A DNA stretch of 42,566 bases from an uncultured Flavobacteriales bacterium. GTDB taxonomy: Bacteria; Bacteroidota; Bacteroidia; Flavobacteriales_D; Crocinitomicaceae. Shown piece by piece: positions 34,672-42,566 of the stretch; position 1 is the first letter of the stretch; every line of letters begins with the position of its first letter. The notes beneath the pieces are model-generated. The model searched no databases and was not told where the DNA came from. It was given only the letters and a program-made list of their open reading frames with translations. The position numbers and the translations under genes were made by a program. The DNA lies in contig CAJQPA010000013.1 in assembly GCA_905480145.1 (NCBI GenBank), forward strand, positions 1-42,566, in the 5' to 3' direction.

Positions 34672-35606
34672 GAATTAAATTAATACTATATCGGGTCATA
34701 TTTTTTATTGTAATAGTTTACATTGGTGACCGCATGCTAGCGGCAGGTTTAGATTTTTTATATAAAAAAAACACCTGTGACTTTTCAAATGGAAAATTAA
34801 ATAACTTCTTGAATCAAGATAATTGTGATACCTTATTTGTTGGTTCTTCGAGAGTTTTACATATGATAGATCCAAACTATTTTGGAGGTAGCACTAGGGT
34901 TTTAGGCTTTCAACAAAAACATCTAATTCATAATACAGGGGTTATTGATATACTTCTACAGGAAAAAAAAATGCCTAAGAAATTATTAGTCGTTAATGTA
35001 GAAGTGGAAAACTTCTTTTCAACAGCTAAGTCAAAATTGTTGGAAGAGATTAATTCATTGAAGTACTATTATTGTCAAAATGATTACATCAGAGAATTGA
35101 TCAATCGACAGAATTCATTTGAACGATTTAAATTCTTAAGTGAAGTCTACAGACATAATGGTCAGGGCTGGAAGTTAATTAGTTATCCTATGTCGGGGAA
35201 TTGCGCTTCTGTTAGTGAGAATGGTTATGTCCCATTGCACGCTGGGCCTAATGATAGTTTGAGGTTAGTAAAAAGTATTATTGATAAGAAGGGCAATAAT
35301 ACGCCTGTCCAATCTGCAAGGTTCAGTCCATTAAGTATAAGTTGTTTGAATAAATTAAAAGAAAATTGCGATAGATTAGGGATAGAGTTAAAATTGATTT
35401 CTGCACCATTCTTTAAATATAACGAGGGAGGGAATGAAGGGTCTCAAATGTTTTCAATGTATTGCGATAGCATAGGAGTGGAGTTTCAAGATTTTAATCA
35501 ACGCATTATTCCTGGCTTGGATGATGAAAGAGTGTGGTATGATAACATGCATTTAAATACGAATGGAGTATCCACTTATTCAGCATTTCTTAAGAAAAAT
35601 TTGTAA
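34668..35606 (+). CDS. SGNH/GDSL-like acetyltransferase partner of the MBOAT protein
   Basis: 312 aa. One N-terminal hydrophobic helix (about residues 5-20) would place the rest in the periplasm. SGNH block I is degenerate but visible: LFVGSSRV with the likely nucleophile S60. Block V is YDNMHLN with D292 and H295, forming a Ser-Asp-His triad. AlgJ/AlgX- and PatB-type partners of MBOAT proteins have this layout and attach the acetyl group to the glycan. The start is TTG at 34668, overlapping the MBOAT stop (TTGA); the first ATG (residue 23) would delete the membrane anchor. Confidence 0.72.
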   Translation: MRIKLILYRVIFFIVIVYIGDRMLAAGLDFLYKKNTCDFSNGKLNNFLNQDNCDTLFVGSSRVLHMIDPNYFGGSTRVLGFQQKHLIHNTGVIDILLQEKKMPKKLLVVNVEVENFFSTAKSKLLEEINSLKYYYCQNDYIRELINRQNSFERFKFLSEVYRHNGQGWKLISYPMSGNCASVSENGYVPLHAGPNDSLRLVKSIIDKKGNNTPVQSARFSPLSISCLNKLKENCDRLGIELKLISAPFFKYNEGGNEGSQMFSMYCDSIGVEFQDFNQRIIPGLDDERVWYDNMHLNTNGVSTYSAFLKKNL

Positions 35607-35664
35607 TATATTCTCAGGCTTAAATCCTTTTTGAAGAAGGTGTAAGTCGCTATTCTCACTTTGA

Positions 35665-35686
35665 TTCCGTATATTCGCGTACGGAA
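35665..35686. promoter_or_regulatory. Inverted repeat TTCCGTA-N8-TACGGAA at the E1 gene promoter
   Basis: A perfect 7-bp inverted repeat (35665-35671 and 35680-35686) with an 8-base spacer, ending 14 bases before the ATG at 35701. It overlaps TATATTCG (35670-35677), one mismatch from TAnnTTTG. A repressor bound here would block the promoter; alternatively it is a leader hairpin. Confidence 0.4.
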
Positions 35687-35700
35687 AAAATCGAATTCAA

Positions 35701-37791
35701 ATGACGACGCAATTGAAATCTAAAGGAGCAAGTATTAAAACAACGAAAGAAACGCTATTAAAAGCTTTCAAAATGATGTGCACGGCTAAAACATTAGCCG
35801 AGAAATACGAGGATAATAAAGAAGTTACTGCGAAATATGTTCATGCTACTTCAAGAGGACACGAAGCGATTCAAATTGCTTGTGGTCTGCAATTAAAGCC
35901 TCAAGATTGGGTGTCGCCATATTATAGAGATGACAGTATCTTATTGAGTATTGGAATGACTCCATACGAATTAATGCTTCAGGTATTTGCAAAGAAAGAC
36001 GATCCCTTTTCTGGAGGTAGGACATATTATTCTCACCCTTCATTGAAAAGAGATAATATGCCTAAAATCCCACATCAGTCTTCAGCGACTGGTATGCAGG
36101 CAATCCCAACTACCGGTGTCGCTATGGGCGTTCAGTACAAAGAATTACAAGGGTTAGCGGAAGATTTCAAAGGAGAGAATCCAGTAGTGGTTTGTTCGTT
36201 AGGTGATGCTTCATGCACAGAAGGAGAGGTTTCAGAAGCTCTTCAAATGGCCGCGTTAAAGCAGTATCCAATTATATATTTAGTACAGGATAACGGTTGG
36301 GATATTTCTGCAAATGCCGAAGAAACACGAGCTCAAGATATCACTAAATATGCTCAAGGTTTTAACGGAATAGAAGTTAGGACAATTGATGGCAGTGATT
36401 TTGAAGAGTCTTTTCAGACGATGGAAGAGGTTATTTCTTTGGTCAGAAAAGAAAGAAGACCATTTATTGTTCATGCGAAGGTACCTTTGCTAGGGCACCA
36501 CACTTCTGGAGTTCGTAAAGAATGGTATAGAGATGACCTAGAGGAGGCTGCAACGAGAGATCCGTATCCTAAATTAAAAGACTTGATGCGCTCATCTGGA
36601 GTTGATGAGGCAGACATTATAAACATTGAAGCTGAGGTTAGAGAATTGGTTGACTCTGATTATGACAAGGCATTTACTGCTGAAGATCCCTTACCAGAAT
36701 CAATTACTGATTTTATTTTCGCACCTTCTCCAATTACAGAAGAGAAAGGTGAAAGAGCGCCAAAAGGGAAGAAGAAAACCGTAATGGTTGATTCGGCTTT
36801 ATTTGCGGTAAGAGAATTAATGGCGAAACATCCGGAATCTTTACTTTATGGACAAGATGTTGGAGGCCGGTTAGGAGGCGTTTTTCGAGAAGCAGCAACA
36901 TTAGCACAACAATTTGGTGACGATAGAGTATTCAATACACCCATTCAAGAAGCATTTATAATAGGTTCTACAGTTGGTATGTCTGCTGTTGGATTAAAGC
37001 CTTTTGTAGAAGTGCAATTCGCAGACTATATATGGCCTGGCTTAAATCAATTATTTACAGAAGTGAGTCGTTCTTATTACCTATCCAATGGTAAATGGCC
37101 AGTTAGTTGTGTCGTCCGAGTACCTATCGGTGCATATGGTTCCGGGGGGCCTTATCATTCTTCTAGTGTTGAGTCTGTCTTAACAAACATAAGAGGAGTT
37201 AAAATAGCTTACCCATCAAATGGTGCAGATTTGAAGGGCTTGATTAAGTCTGCTTTTTATGATCCAAACCCTATAGTTCTTTTAGAGCATAAAGGCCTTT
37301 ACTGGTCAAAGATTAAAGGTACAGAAGGCGCTATGTCTATTGAGCCAGATGAAGATTACGTAATTCCTTTTGGTAAAGGAAGAGTTGTCCAAGAGGCTGA
37401 TACTTCTCAGGTAGAAGCAGGGAACTCTTGTGCTATTATTACTTATGGAATGGGAGTATATTGGTCAATAGAAGCAACTAAAAGCTTTAAAGGCCAGGTC
37501 GAAATTATTGATTTAAGAACATTGAATCCATTGGATCATGATTTGATGAATGAAGTGGCGAAACGCCATGGAAAAGTGATGTTAGTTACAGAAGAGTCAA
37601 CTGAAGCATCGTTTACTTTAGGTTTAGCTGGAAGAATTCAACGTGATAACTTTGAACATCTGGATGCACCAATATCAATTATAGGTTCAGTCGATACACC
37701 GGCAATTCCATTGAATTCAATTTTGGAATCTGCTTTATTGCCAAATGCAGATAAAGTTAAGGCGGGATTAGAAACCTTGTTAGGGTATTAA
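35701..37791 (+). CDS. 2-oxoacid (branched-chain type) dehydrogenase E1, alpha and beta subunits fused
   Basis: 696 aa, cytoplasmic, thiamine-diphosphate dependent. It decarboxylates 2-oxoacids and passes the acyl group to lipoyl-E2. The alpha half (about 1-320) has the ThDP motif starting GDASCTEGE (168-176) and ending DNGW (197-200), and HHTSGVRKE, the phosphorylation-loop region. The beta half (about 355-696) has LYGQDVGGRLGGVFR, TPIQEAFIIGSTVGM, FADYIWPGLNQL and PSNGADLKGLI. Such single-chain E1 proteins are common in Bacteroidota and are usually annotated as 2-oxoisovalerate dehydrogenase. E2 and E3 are not in this window. Substrate could be branched-chain 2-oxoacids, feeding branched fatty-acid primers, or pyruvate. 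Confidence 0.9.
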   Translation: MTTQLKSKGASIKTTKETLLKAFKMMCTAKTLAEKYEDNKEVTAKYVHATSRGHEAIQIACGLQLKPQDWVSPYYRDDSILLSIGMTPYELMLQVFAKKDDPFSGGRTYYSHPSLKRDNMPKIPHQSSATGMQAIPTTGVAMGVQYKELQGLAEDFKGENPVVVCSLGDASCTEGEVSEALQMAALKQYPIIYLVQDNGWDISANAEETRAQDITKYAQGFNGIEVRTIDGSDFEESFQTMEEVISLVRKERRPFIVHAKVPLLGHHTSGVRKEWYRDDLEEAATRDPYPKLKDLMRSSGVDEADIINIEAEVRELVDSDYDKAFTAEDPLPESITDFIFAPSPITEEKGERAPKGKKKTVMVDSALFAVRELMAKHPESLLYGQDVGGRLGGVFREAATLAQQFGDDRVFNTPIQEAFIIGSTVGMSAVGLKPFVEVQFADYIWPGLNQLFTEVSRSYYLSNGKWPVSCVVRVPIGAYGSGGPYHSSSVESVLTNIRGVKIAYPSNGADLKGLIKSAFYDPNPIVLLEHKGLYWSKIKGTEGAMSIEPDEDYVIPFGKGRVVQEADTSQVEAGNSCAIITYGMGVYWSIEATKSFKGQVEIIDLRTLNPLDHDLMNEVAKRHGKVMLVTEESTEASFTLGLAGRIQRDNFEHLDAPISIIGSVDTPAIPLNSILESALLPNADKVKAGLETLLGY

Positions 37792-37959
37792 TTGATTAAT
37801 TTCAAACTGATTCGAATTCATCGGATTCGCGTTACTTACCTAATATTATAACCCATTTGCATCTCTAAGTGCATTGGTAAATTGATCTGTTGCTCTTGTA
37901 TTAACAAAGTCTGTCTGATAACATGTTTTTCTGAGTCAATTAAGGGCTCTATTATTCTT

Positions 37960-37967
37960 TATTTTTG
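37960..37967 (+). promoter_or_regulatory. Bacteroidota -7 promoter element of the lpxD-like gene (TATTTTTG)
   Basis: Exact TAnnTTTG match ending 21 bases before the ATG at 37989. No clear -33 TTG. The rest of the 197-base gap after the E1 gene (37792-37988) shows no gene or clear terminator. Confidence 0.45.
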
Positions 37968-37988
37968 TGAAGGATAAAGTACAATCAC

Positions 37989-38915
37989 ATGAAGTTAGAT
38001 AGAGCTTATACCATCAAAGAAATTGCGAAAATTATTGACTGTAAATTCATTGGTGACGAAAATCATATTGTTTCAGGCTTAAATGAAATTCATCGTGTTG
38101 AGCGCGGTGATCTCATGTTTGTTGACCATCCAAAGTATTATGAAAAGGCATTGAAGAGTAATGCAACGACTATTTTAATAGATCAAACGGTTGACTGCCC
38201 TGAAGGTAAAGGGTTAATATTATCTGAGAATCCTTTTGATGATTATAATAAATTAGCAAGACATTTTTCTCCTTTTTCTCCTCAAACTGAACCAATTCAT
38301 GCAACCGCTAGTATCCATCATTCTGCAATTATATTTCCCAATGTATTTATTGGAAAAAATGTAATTATTGGTAAAAACGTGATGCTATATTCAGGATCTG
38401 TAATTGGTGATAATTGTATTTTGGATGATAATGTAATTGTCGGGTCCAATAGTGTTATTGGGCATTTTGCATTTTATTACAAGAGAAAAAAGACAGGATA
38501 TGACAGGATGCATAGCATTGGAAATGTTCATCTGAAACAGGGGGTTGAAATTGGTGCGTTATGCACAATTGATGCCGGTGTTTCAGCAACAACTGAAATT
38601 GGAGAAGGAACTAAAATTGACAATTTAGTTCAAGTTGGGCATGATACCATTGTTGGAAAAAATTGTTTAATGGCCGCTGGAGTTGGCGTTGCTGGTTGTG
38701 TGATAATTAAAGACAACGTAACCCTTTGGGGGCAAGTTGGGTGTGCTAGTGATATAACCATCGAAGAGGGGGTGACAGTTCTTGCTCAATCAGGAATTGC
38801 TAAAAACCTAGAGGCTGGAAAAACATATTTTGGAAGTCCTTGCGGAGAATTTAGAGCGAAATATAAAGAATTGGCGGCTCTAAAAAAGTTGCCCGAAATA
38901 ATTGACAACTTATAA
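37989..38915 (+). CDS. LpxD-like UDP-3-O-acylglucosamine N-acyltransferase
   Basis: 308 aa, cytoplasmic or membrane-peripheral. An N-terminal uridine-binding-type domain (about 1-95) precedes a left-handed beta-helix of hexapeptide repeats (IFPNVF, IGKNVI, IGKNVM, IGDNCI, about 103-285). The equivalent of the LpxD catalytic histidine is H218 in NLVQVGHDTIVG. LpxD adds the N-linked hydroxyacyl chain during lipid A synthesis. It is shorter than typical LpxD (about 340 aa) and not linked to lpxC, fabZ or lpxA, so it may be the second LpxD-like paralogue seen in many Bacteroidota or act on another nucleotide sugar. Its stop overlaps the PP2C start (TAATG). Confidence 0.78.
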   Translation: MKLDRAYTIKEIAKIIDCKFIGDENHIVSGLNEIHRVERGDLMFVDHPKYYEKALKSNATTILIDQTVDCPEGKGLILSENPFDDYNKLARHFSPFSPQTEPIHATASIHHSAIIFPNVFIGKNVIIGKNVMLYSGSVIGDNCILDDNVIVGSNSVIGHFAFYYKRKKTGYDRMHSIGNVHLKQGVEIGALCTIDAGVSATTEIGEGTKIDNLVQVGHDTIVGKNCLMAAGVGVAGCVIIKDNVTLWGQVGCASDITIEEGVTVLAQSGIAKNLEAGKTYFGSPCGEFRAKYKELAALKKLPEIIDNL

Positions 38916-40147
38916 TGGAAGGAGCTTTTGTTAAAAAATTAGAGAATCAGATTCAACTTAAAGATTTTAAGTTGAACTCTCTGTTGGATATAACAAATGC
39001 GATCAATACAAATCAAAATGTATCTAAATTGATGCAATTGTTTGAGTTTATTGTGAAAGAACAATTGGGGTATGATAAGTTTATTCTATTCAATAAATTA
39101 GATGATTGGGATTGTATTTTAAGGGTTGGTTATAAGGGAAAGGTAAGAGATATCGATATTTCATCTGAATTGAGACGATTCAAAGAAATTACTATGATTG
39201 AGTCTTCTCAATCAATTTTGCTAAAAGAGTTCGACGTTATTATTCCTGTTTTTCATAAAGAGCAAGCGCTGGCCTACTTCCTTGTAAAAGGCGTAGAGTA
39301 TGACGGTCGTCACTTTAGTAATGAGCTTAATTACATGGGGTTCATTCAAACTTTACTGAGTATTATTGTCGTTGCCATTGAGAATAAACGAATGGCCAAA
39401 ATTAACATTCATCAAGAGCGTTATAAAAGAGAATTAGAGATTGCTTCTGCCATGCAGAAAATGCTTTTCCCAGACGACCTGCCAACAAACAAGCAGATGG
39501 ACATTTCTGCAAAATATACTCCTCGACATGAAGTTGGAGGTGATTACTATGATTTTATTCAAATTACTGATGATGAATATGTTATTTGTATAGCGGATGT
39601 TTCTGGAAAAGGAGTTTCAGCCGCTATGTTAATGGCAAATTTTCAGGCAACGACACGGACACTTTTTGAACACCAAAAATTTGATATCAAGGAGTTGATC
39701 ATTGAATTGAATGAAAAAGTTATGAAGAATGCGAAAGGAGAGAAATTCATAACCTTCTTTTTGGCGCACTATAATACTTCTAGTCGTAAATTAAAATATA
39801 TCAACGCTGGCCATAATCATCCGTTCATTACGAATGGAAAAACAGTAGAGGACTTGGACCAAGGTTGTATTGGTTTGGGTATGCTTGATGAACTTCCTTT
39901 CATCAATGTCGGTGAAAAAACATTAGCCGCTAATACTACTATTGTTCTCTATACCGATGGGGTAGTTGAACTGGAAAATGGCAGAGAAGAATTCTTTGGG
40001 ACAGAAAGGTTGGTCAAACTAGTTAATAGTTATTATCCTTTATCCATGGATGATATGAATGGGTTAATTTTCTCAAAGCTAGATGAATGGCGAGGCGATT
40101 TAAACTTGGTAGATGATACAGCCATTTTTAGTTGCCGATTCTTTTAG
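38915..40147 (+). CDS. PP2C-type (SpoIIE/RsbU) protein phosphatase with N-terminal GAF-like domain
   Basis: 410 aa, cytoplasmic. The N-terminal ~160 residues look like a GAF-type sensor without recognisable ligand residues, followed by a short coiled linker (about 160-185). The phosphatase domain (about 186-410) has RHEVGGDYYDF with D210 and D213, CIADVSGKGVSAAMLMA with D228, INAGHNHPF, and LYTDGVVE with D348, all expected Mn/Mg ligands. RsbU-type enzymes dephosphorylate anti-anti-sigma (STAS) proteins in partner-switching circuits. No STAS or anti-sigma kinase gene is in the window. Translational coupling to the LpxD-like gene suggests a link to envelope state. Confidence 0.9.
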   Translation: MEGAFVKKLENQIQLKDFKLNSLLDITNAINTNQNVSKLMQLFEFIVKEQLGYDKFILFNKLDDWDCILRVGYKGKVRDIDISSELRRFKEITMIESSQSILLKEFDVIIPVFHKEQALAYFLVKGVEYDGRHFSNELNYMGFIQTLLSIIVVAIENKRMAKINIHQERYKRELEIASAMQKMLFPDDLPTNKQMDISAKYTPRHEVGGDYYDFIQITDDEYVICIADVSGKGVSAAMLMANFQATTRTLFEHQKFDIKELIIELNEKVMKNAKGEKFITFFLAHYNTSSRKLKYINAGHNHPFITNGKTVEDLDQGCIGLGMLDELPFINVGEKTLAANTTIVLYTDGVVELENGREEFFGTERLVKLVNSYYPLSMDDMNGLIFSKLDEWRGDLNLVDDTAIFSCRFF

Positions 40148-40210
40148 GATACCAAATATTAACAATTATTACTCATAAAAAGATCACTGAGGCTATCGAA
40201 GTGCATCTTA

Positions 40211-42566
40211 CTACCTCAAAATATACATTTTACCAAAGCTCTTCTTGAAGTGTTTGTCCGCTCCGGATTCTCGAGCCTTAATGTCTTCTCCGTTTATTTT
40301 AGCAATCACACGATATAGATAAACACCATTCGCTAAAGGGTCGCCAAATTGATCGGTTCCATCCCATGCATATTCAGTAATGTTTCTACCAATTTGAACA
40401 GGCCCTAATTCATCCTCATTTATTTCTTTGACTACTTTCCCTGTGACCGTCAGTATTTGAATTAAAACATCGTCAGGGACCTCACTTCCAGTTAAAGTAA
40501 ACACAAATCTAGTACTTGTACTAAACGGATTTGGATAGTTCATCATTTTAGTGATTGTAGACTCGTGAATGATTTCGAAATCTACCCGGTAGTCGATATC
40601 ACCTGAAATATTTCCAGACTTATCTGAACCTTGAACAAATAAGGTATAAACCCCATCTTCCTCAAATGCGGCTGGCCAAATTATTTTAAAACGTTTGTTC
40701 TGAGAGTTTGCTGGTATCCATTGCATTACTGAATTGCCAGATGCATCGTTAAACGGAATTCTTGTTTGCACGCCTGCTGGATTGGTCAGATAAATACCAA
40801 AAGAGGCAGTGTCCTCGATATTGTCCATCAATAAGAATTCATTATCATCCTTTAGCGTAATGTATATTTCACTATTAGGATCAATGATATCGCCATTCAG
40901 TATATGGTTGCCATTGAAAGTAACATCTAACAATGGGTTTCGGTCATCTCGGTTAACATAGAACGGTAACTGAAGAATGTTATTGAAGTGTTCCTGTTCA
41001 GGTTGATCTGTTACAAATAAGCTGCCATTTATATATGGGTTTACTTCCATCCACAGAATGTTACTACCTTCAAAACCTACGGTTGGTATTACAATTTCAT
41101 CTCTCAGGGTTTCGCCAACTCTAAGAGAATCTTGCCTTGCATATGGAAGTGGATGTTTCACATGTTGTTCGTCTTCAATCCAATAATTAATCAATAAGGA
41201 GTCCATATCAACTGTATAAATGTTTTTGACATCAACAGCAAAGTTTACGGTAGAACCAACGGTCAAAGAGTCTTCATTCGTGGACCATGTGTAAGCTGTA
41301 GTCCCATCAATTGCCGCTTCTGGAACAGGAGAAAAGAGGACATGCCATCTATCTATTTGGGCAGGTGTAAAGTTTATCGAATCGTTGTAATGCGCTTCTA
41401 AAGAAATGTATGGATATAACGCAGCATCTACTAGTCCATTGAGGTTGATTATTGAATCATTCCTTGTAAAAGTCGTTGTTATATTATTTTGCCAATTTCC
41501 ATAAATGTCATAACCGCTTATGTTAAGAATTGTCGTGTCATTTGAATTTATTTCAGAAGGATCCTGTTTCCAGTAAACCGACTCCCAATTCGTCGATGGG
41601 CCAATGAGTGGACTTTTCTCCTTCCCCGCACCTATTGGATTGTCTAATATAGCATTTAGTGTAAACGTTTGTCCATAATATTGAGAGATGCTTTCTACGA
41701 CTGAATTTGTGTCTCCTTTTTGAACGAAGAAAGCAAAAGGTAAATTTGGTTTGCCTGGATAAATGCTATCAGAACCAAGAGCATTAAATGTAGCAAACAT
41801 TCCAGGGTCCCAAAGGTTATAAGAGGTGGTTACAGGTGAGTACATTAAAATATAATGTCCATCTGGAACTTGGTTGTTTACTAGGTCCTGAAGGTCCAGT
41901 AAAGCTTGAGGGTTCTGCTCCGAAAACTGAAAGTATGCCATTGATCTCGGAACACATCCACTTTCAGTATTGAAGTTTCCAAAATCATGATTTGGATTAC
42001 TGACAGAACCATCGAGTTCGGTGAATTTTGTTCGCCAAGGAATATGTGTTAAAGGGTCAATCACAACAACATGTATAGACTTATATTGGCCTAGTTCGTT
42101 AGGACAACTATAATAGTCTTGTTGAATATTATTTATAAAATAATTCAATGCACCGAGATTGTTCGTCATGTTGCATTCCAAAACACTAGTAATTGGGTCA
42201 AATTCTTTGGTTCGAGTTGGGCGTTCGTACTTTACAGCATTGTATTCATTCTTTTTGAATTGGTAAAAATGATCTTGACCCCAGCCCGTTTTACCTTCAA
42301 TGTATTGAAACGAGCTTTCCCTCCAGTTGGTGTCTCCTTCGATTGATGTCCTCCAAAAATATACAGTGCTATCTTCGCAAATTAAAGTGCCATTTGATGC
42401 TGGCGCACTCGAAAGGGTCCATTCTGAAGGATTGACAGATTTAACACCGCCCAGTCCTGATTTCAGTGCGAAGCGATGCGCAAGACTTGGAGGACCTTCA
42501 AAATCTATCGTATCAATTTCAAAACGGTACGTATTGAAATCTGCAATAGGGTTGTTTGTTGATGCA
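40211..42566 (-). CDS. porU2: C-terminal part of a PorU2-like (C25-type) type IX secretion protein, 5' end beyond the window
   Basis: 784 residues are visible and the frame has no stop up to the right edge, so this is the 3' part of a larger gene. A TTG near 42181 looks like a start but is internal: conserved coding (WRESSFQYIEGKTGWGQDHF and on to the edge) continues through it. A region resembling an ILEI-type fold lies near HVVVIDPLTHIPWR to NQVPDGHYILMYSP. Strand-rich CARDB-like segments follow, then a FlgD-like C-terminal domain (MNYPNPFSTSTRFVFTLTG, WDGTDQFGDPLANGVYLYRV) typical of type IX cargo and PorU2. The C25 cysteine peptidase domain, if present, would lie outside the window. PorU relatives process type IX C-terminal signals; the function of PorU2 is less clear. 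Confidence 0.75.
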   Translation of the reverse strand, partial: ASTNNPIADFNTYRFEIDTIDFEGPPSLAHRFALKSGLGGVKSVNPSEWTLSSAPASNGTLICEDSTVYFWRTSIEGDTNWRESSFQYIEGKTGWGQDHFYQFKKNEYNAVKYERPTRTKEFDPITSVLECNMTNNLGALNYFINNIQQDYYSCPNELGQYKSIHVVVIDPLTHIPWRTKFTELDGSVSNPNHDFGNFNTESGCVPRSMAYFQFSEQNPQALLDLQDLVNNQVPDGHYILMYSPVTTSYNLWDPGMFATFNALGSDSIYPGKPNLPFAFFVQKGDTNSVVESISQYYGQTFTLNAILDNPIGAGKEKSPLIGPSTNWESVYWKQDPSEINSNDTTILNISGYDIYGNWQNNITTTFTRNDSIINLNGLVDAALYPYISLEAHYNDSINFTPAQIDRWHVLFSPVPEAAIDGTTAYTWSTNEDSLTVGSTVNFAVDVKNIYTVDMDSLLINYWIEDEQHVKHPLPYARQDSLRVGETLRDEIVIPTVGFEGSNILWMEVNPYINGSLFVTDQPEQEHFNNILQLPFYVNRDDRNPLLDVTFNGNHILNGDIIDPNSEIYITLKDDNEFLLMDNIEDTASFGIYLTNPAGVQTRIPFNDASGNSVMQWIPANSQNKRFKIIWPAAFEEDGVYTLFVQGSDKSGNISGDIDYRVDFEIIHESTITKMMNYPNPFSTSTRFVFTLTGSEVPDDVLIQILTVTGKVVKEINEDELGPVQIGRNITEYAWDGTDQFGDPLANGVYLYRVIAKINGEDIKARESGADKHFKKSFGKMYILR

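Noticed and set aside
40148-40210. Terminator between the PP2C gene and the PorU2-like gene
   Set aside because: I found no stem of useful length followed by a T-run on either strand in this gap.
42181-42566. Intergenic region with a gene start at 42181
   Set aside because: The minus-strand frame stays open from 42181 to the window edge and encodes residues typical of the same protein family, so the apparent TTG start is internal.
1-42566. Mobile element, prophage, defence island or tRNA genes
   Set aside because: No transposase, integrase, restriction, toxin-antitoxin or phage genes, no terminal repeats, and no tRNA cloverleaf or rRNA sequence was recognised anywhere in the window.

Overview
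The window looks like a chromosomal segment of a gliding-type member of the Bacteroidota, most likely Flavobacteriales (a marine Cryomorphaceae/Crocinitomicaceae-like lineage is a guess). The reasons are AT-rich DNA, repeated matches to the Bacteroidota -7 promoter element TAnnTTTG, a GldA-type ABC ATPase, a PorU2-like protein with a type IX secretion C-terminus, a single-chain branched-chain/2-oxoacid dehydrogenase E1 (alpha and beta fused), an outer-membrane barrel-thrombospondin-OmpA protein, and a TPR-PD40 secreted protein. Coding density is very high, no intergenic gap reaches 300 bases, and I see no rRNA, tRNA, CRISPR array, transposase, integrase, phage or plasmid genes.

Layout. 1-7249: an FkbM-type methyltransferase-like gene and the first codons of its downstream partner (minus strand), a GldK/FGE-fold secreted protein, an all-alpha NTP pyrophosphohydrolase, then a two-gene envelope unit (716-aa anchored protein plus 865-aa barrel/TSP3/OmpA protein) closed by a strong terminator. 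7346-9747: a tight operon of apolipoprotein N-acyltransferase (lnt), an ECF sigma factor and a small soluble zinc-finger anti-sigma candidate. 9744-12707 (minus): a secreted protein of unknown function and purB. 12800-15859: an EI24/CysZ-like membrane protein, the TPR-PD40 protein and truA. 15870-18054 (minus): tyrS and gldA. 18264-21086: a housekeeping and nucleotide/tRNA quality-control block, rsgA-dtd-MazG-like on plus and rnhB-Nudix on minus.

21177-33195 is dominated by fatty-acid beta-oxidation: fadE-like acyl-CoA dehydrogenase on minus, then MarR regulator, fadN-like 3-hydroxyacyl-CoA dehydrogenase/enoyl-CoA hydratase and fadA thiolase on plus, with a DbpA-like RNA helicase translationally coupled to fadA. 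Between the two parts of the pathway lie a GH113-like lipoprotein glycosidase, an S9 (DPP-IV type) peptidase, a small acidic helical protein and a PaaI-type hotdog thioesterase. 33262-35606: an MBOAT O-acyltransferase coupled to an SGNH-like partner, a surface-polysaccharide O-acetylation pair. 35701-37791: fused E1 of a 2-oxoacid dehydrogenase. 37989-40147: an LpxD-like N-acyltransferase coupled to a PP2C (SpoIIE/RsbU-type) phosphatase. 40211 to the right edge (minus): the C-terminal ~784 residues of a PorU2-like protein; its open frame continues unbroken beyond the window.

Most of the window is ordinary core genome. I did not find a clear defence, mobile or biosynthetic system. The parts most worth a second look are the lnt-sigma-anti-sigma operon, the 716-aa/barrel-OmpA pair, the split fad regulon with palindromes at its promoters, the fadA-helicase coupling, and the LpxD-phosphatase coupling.
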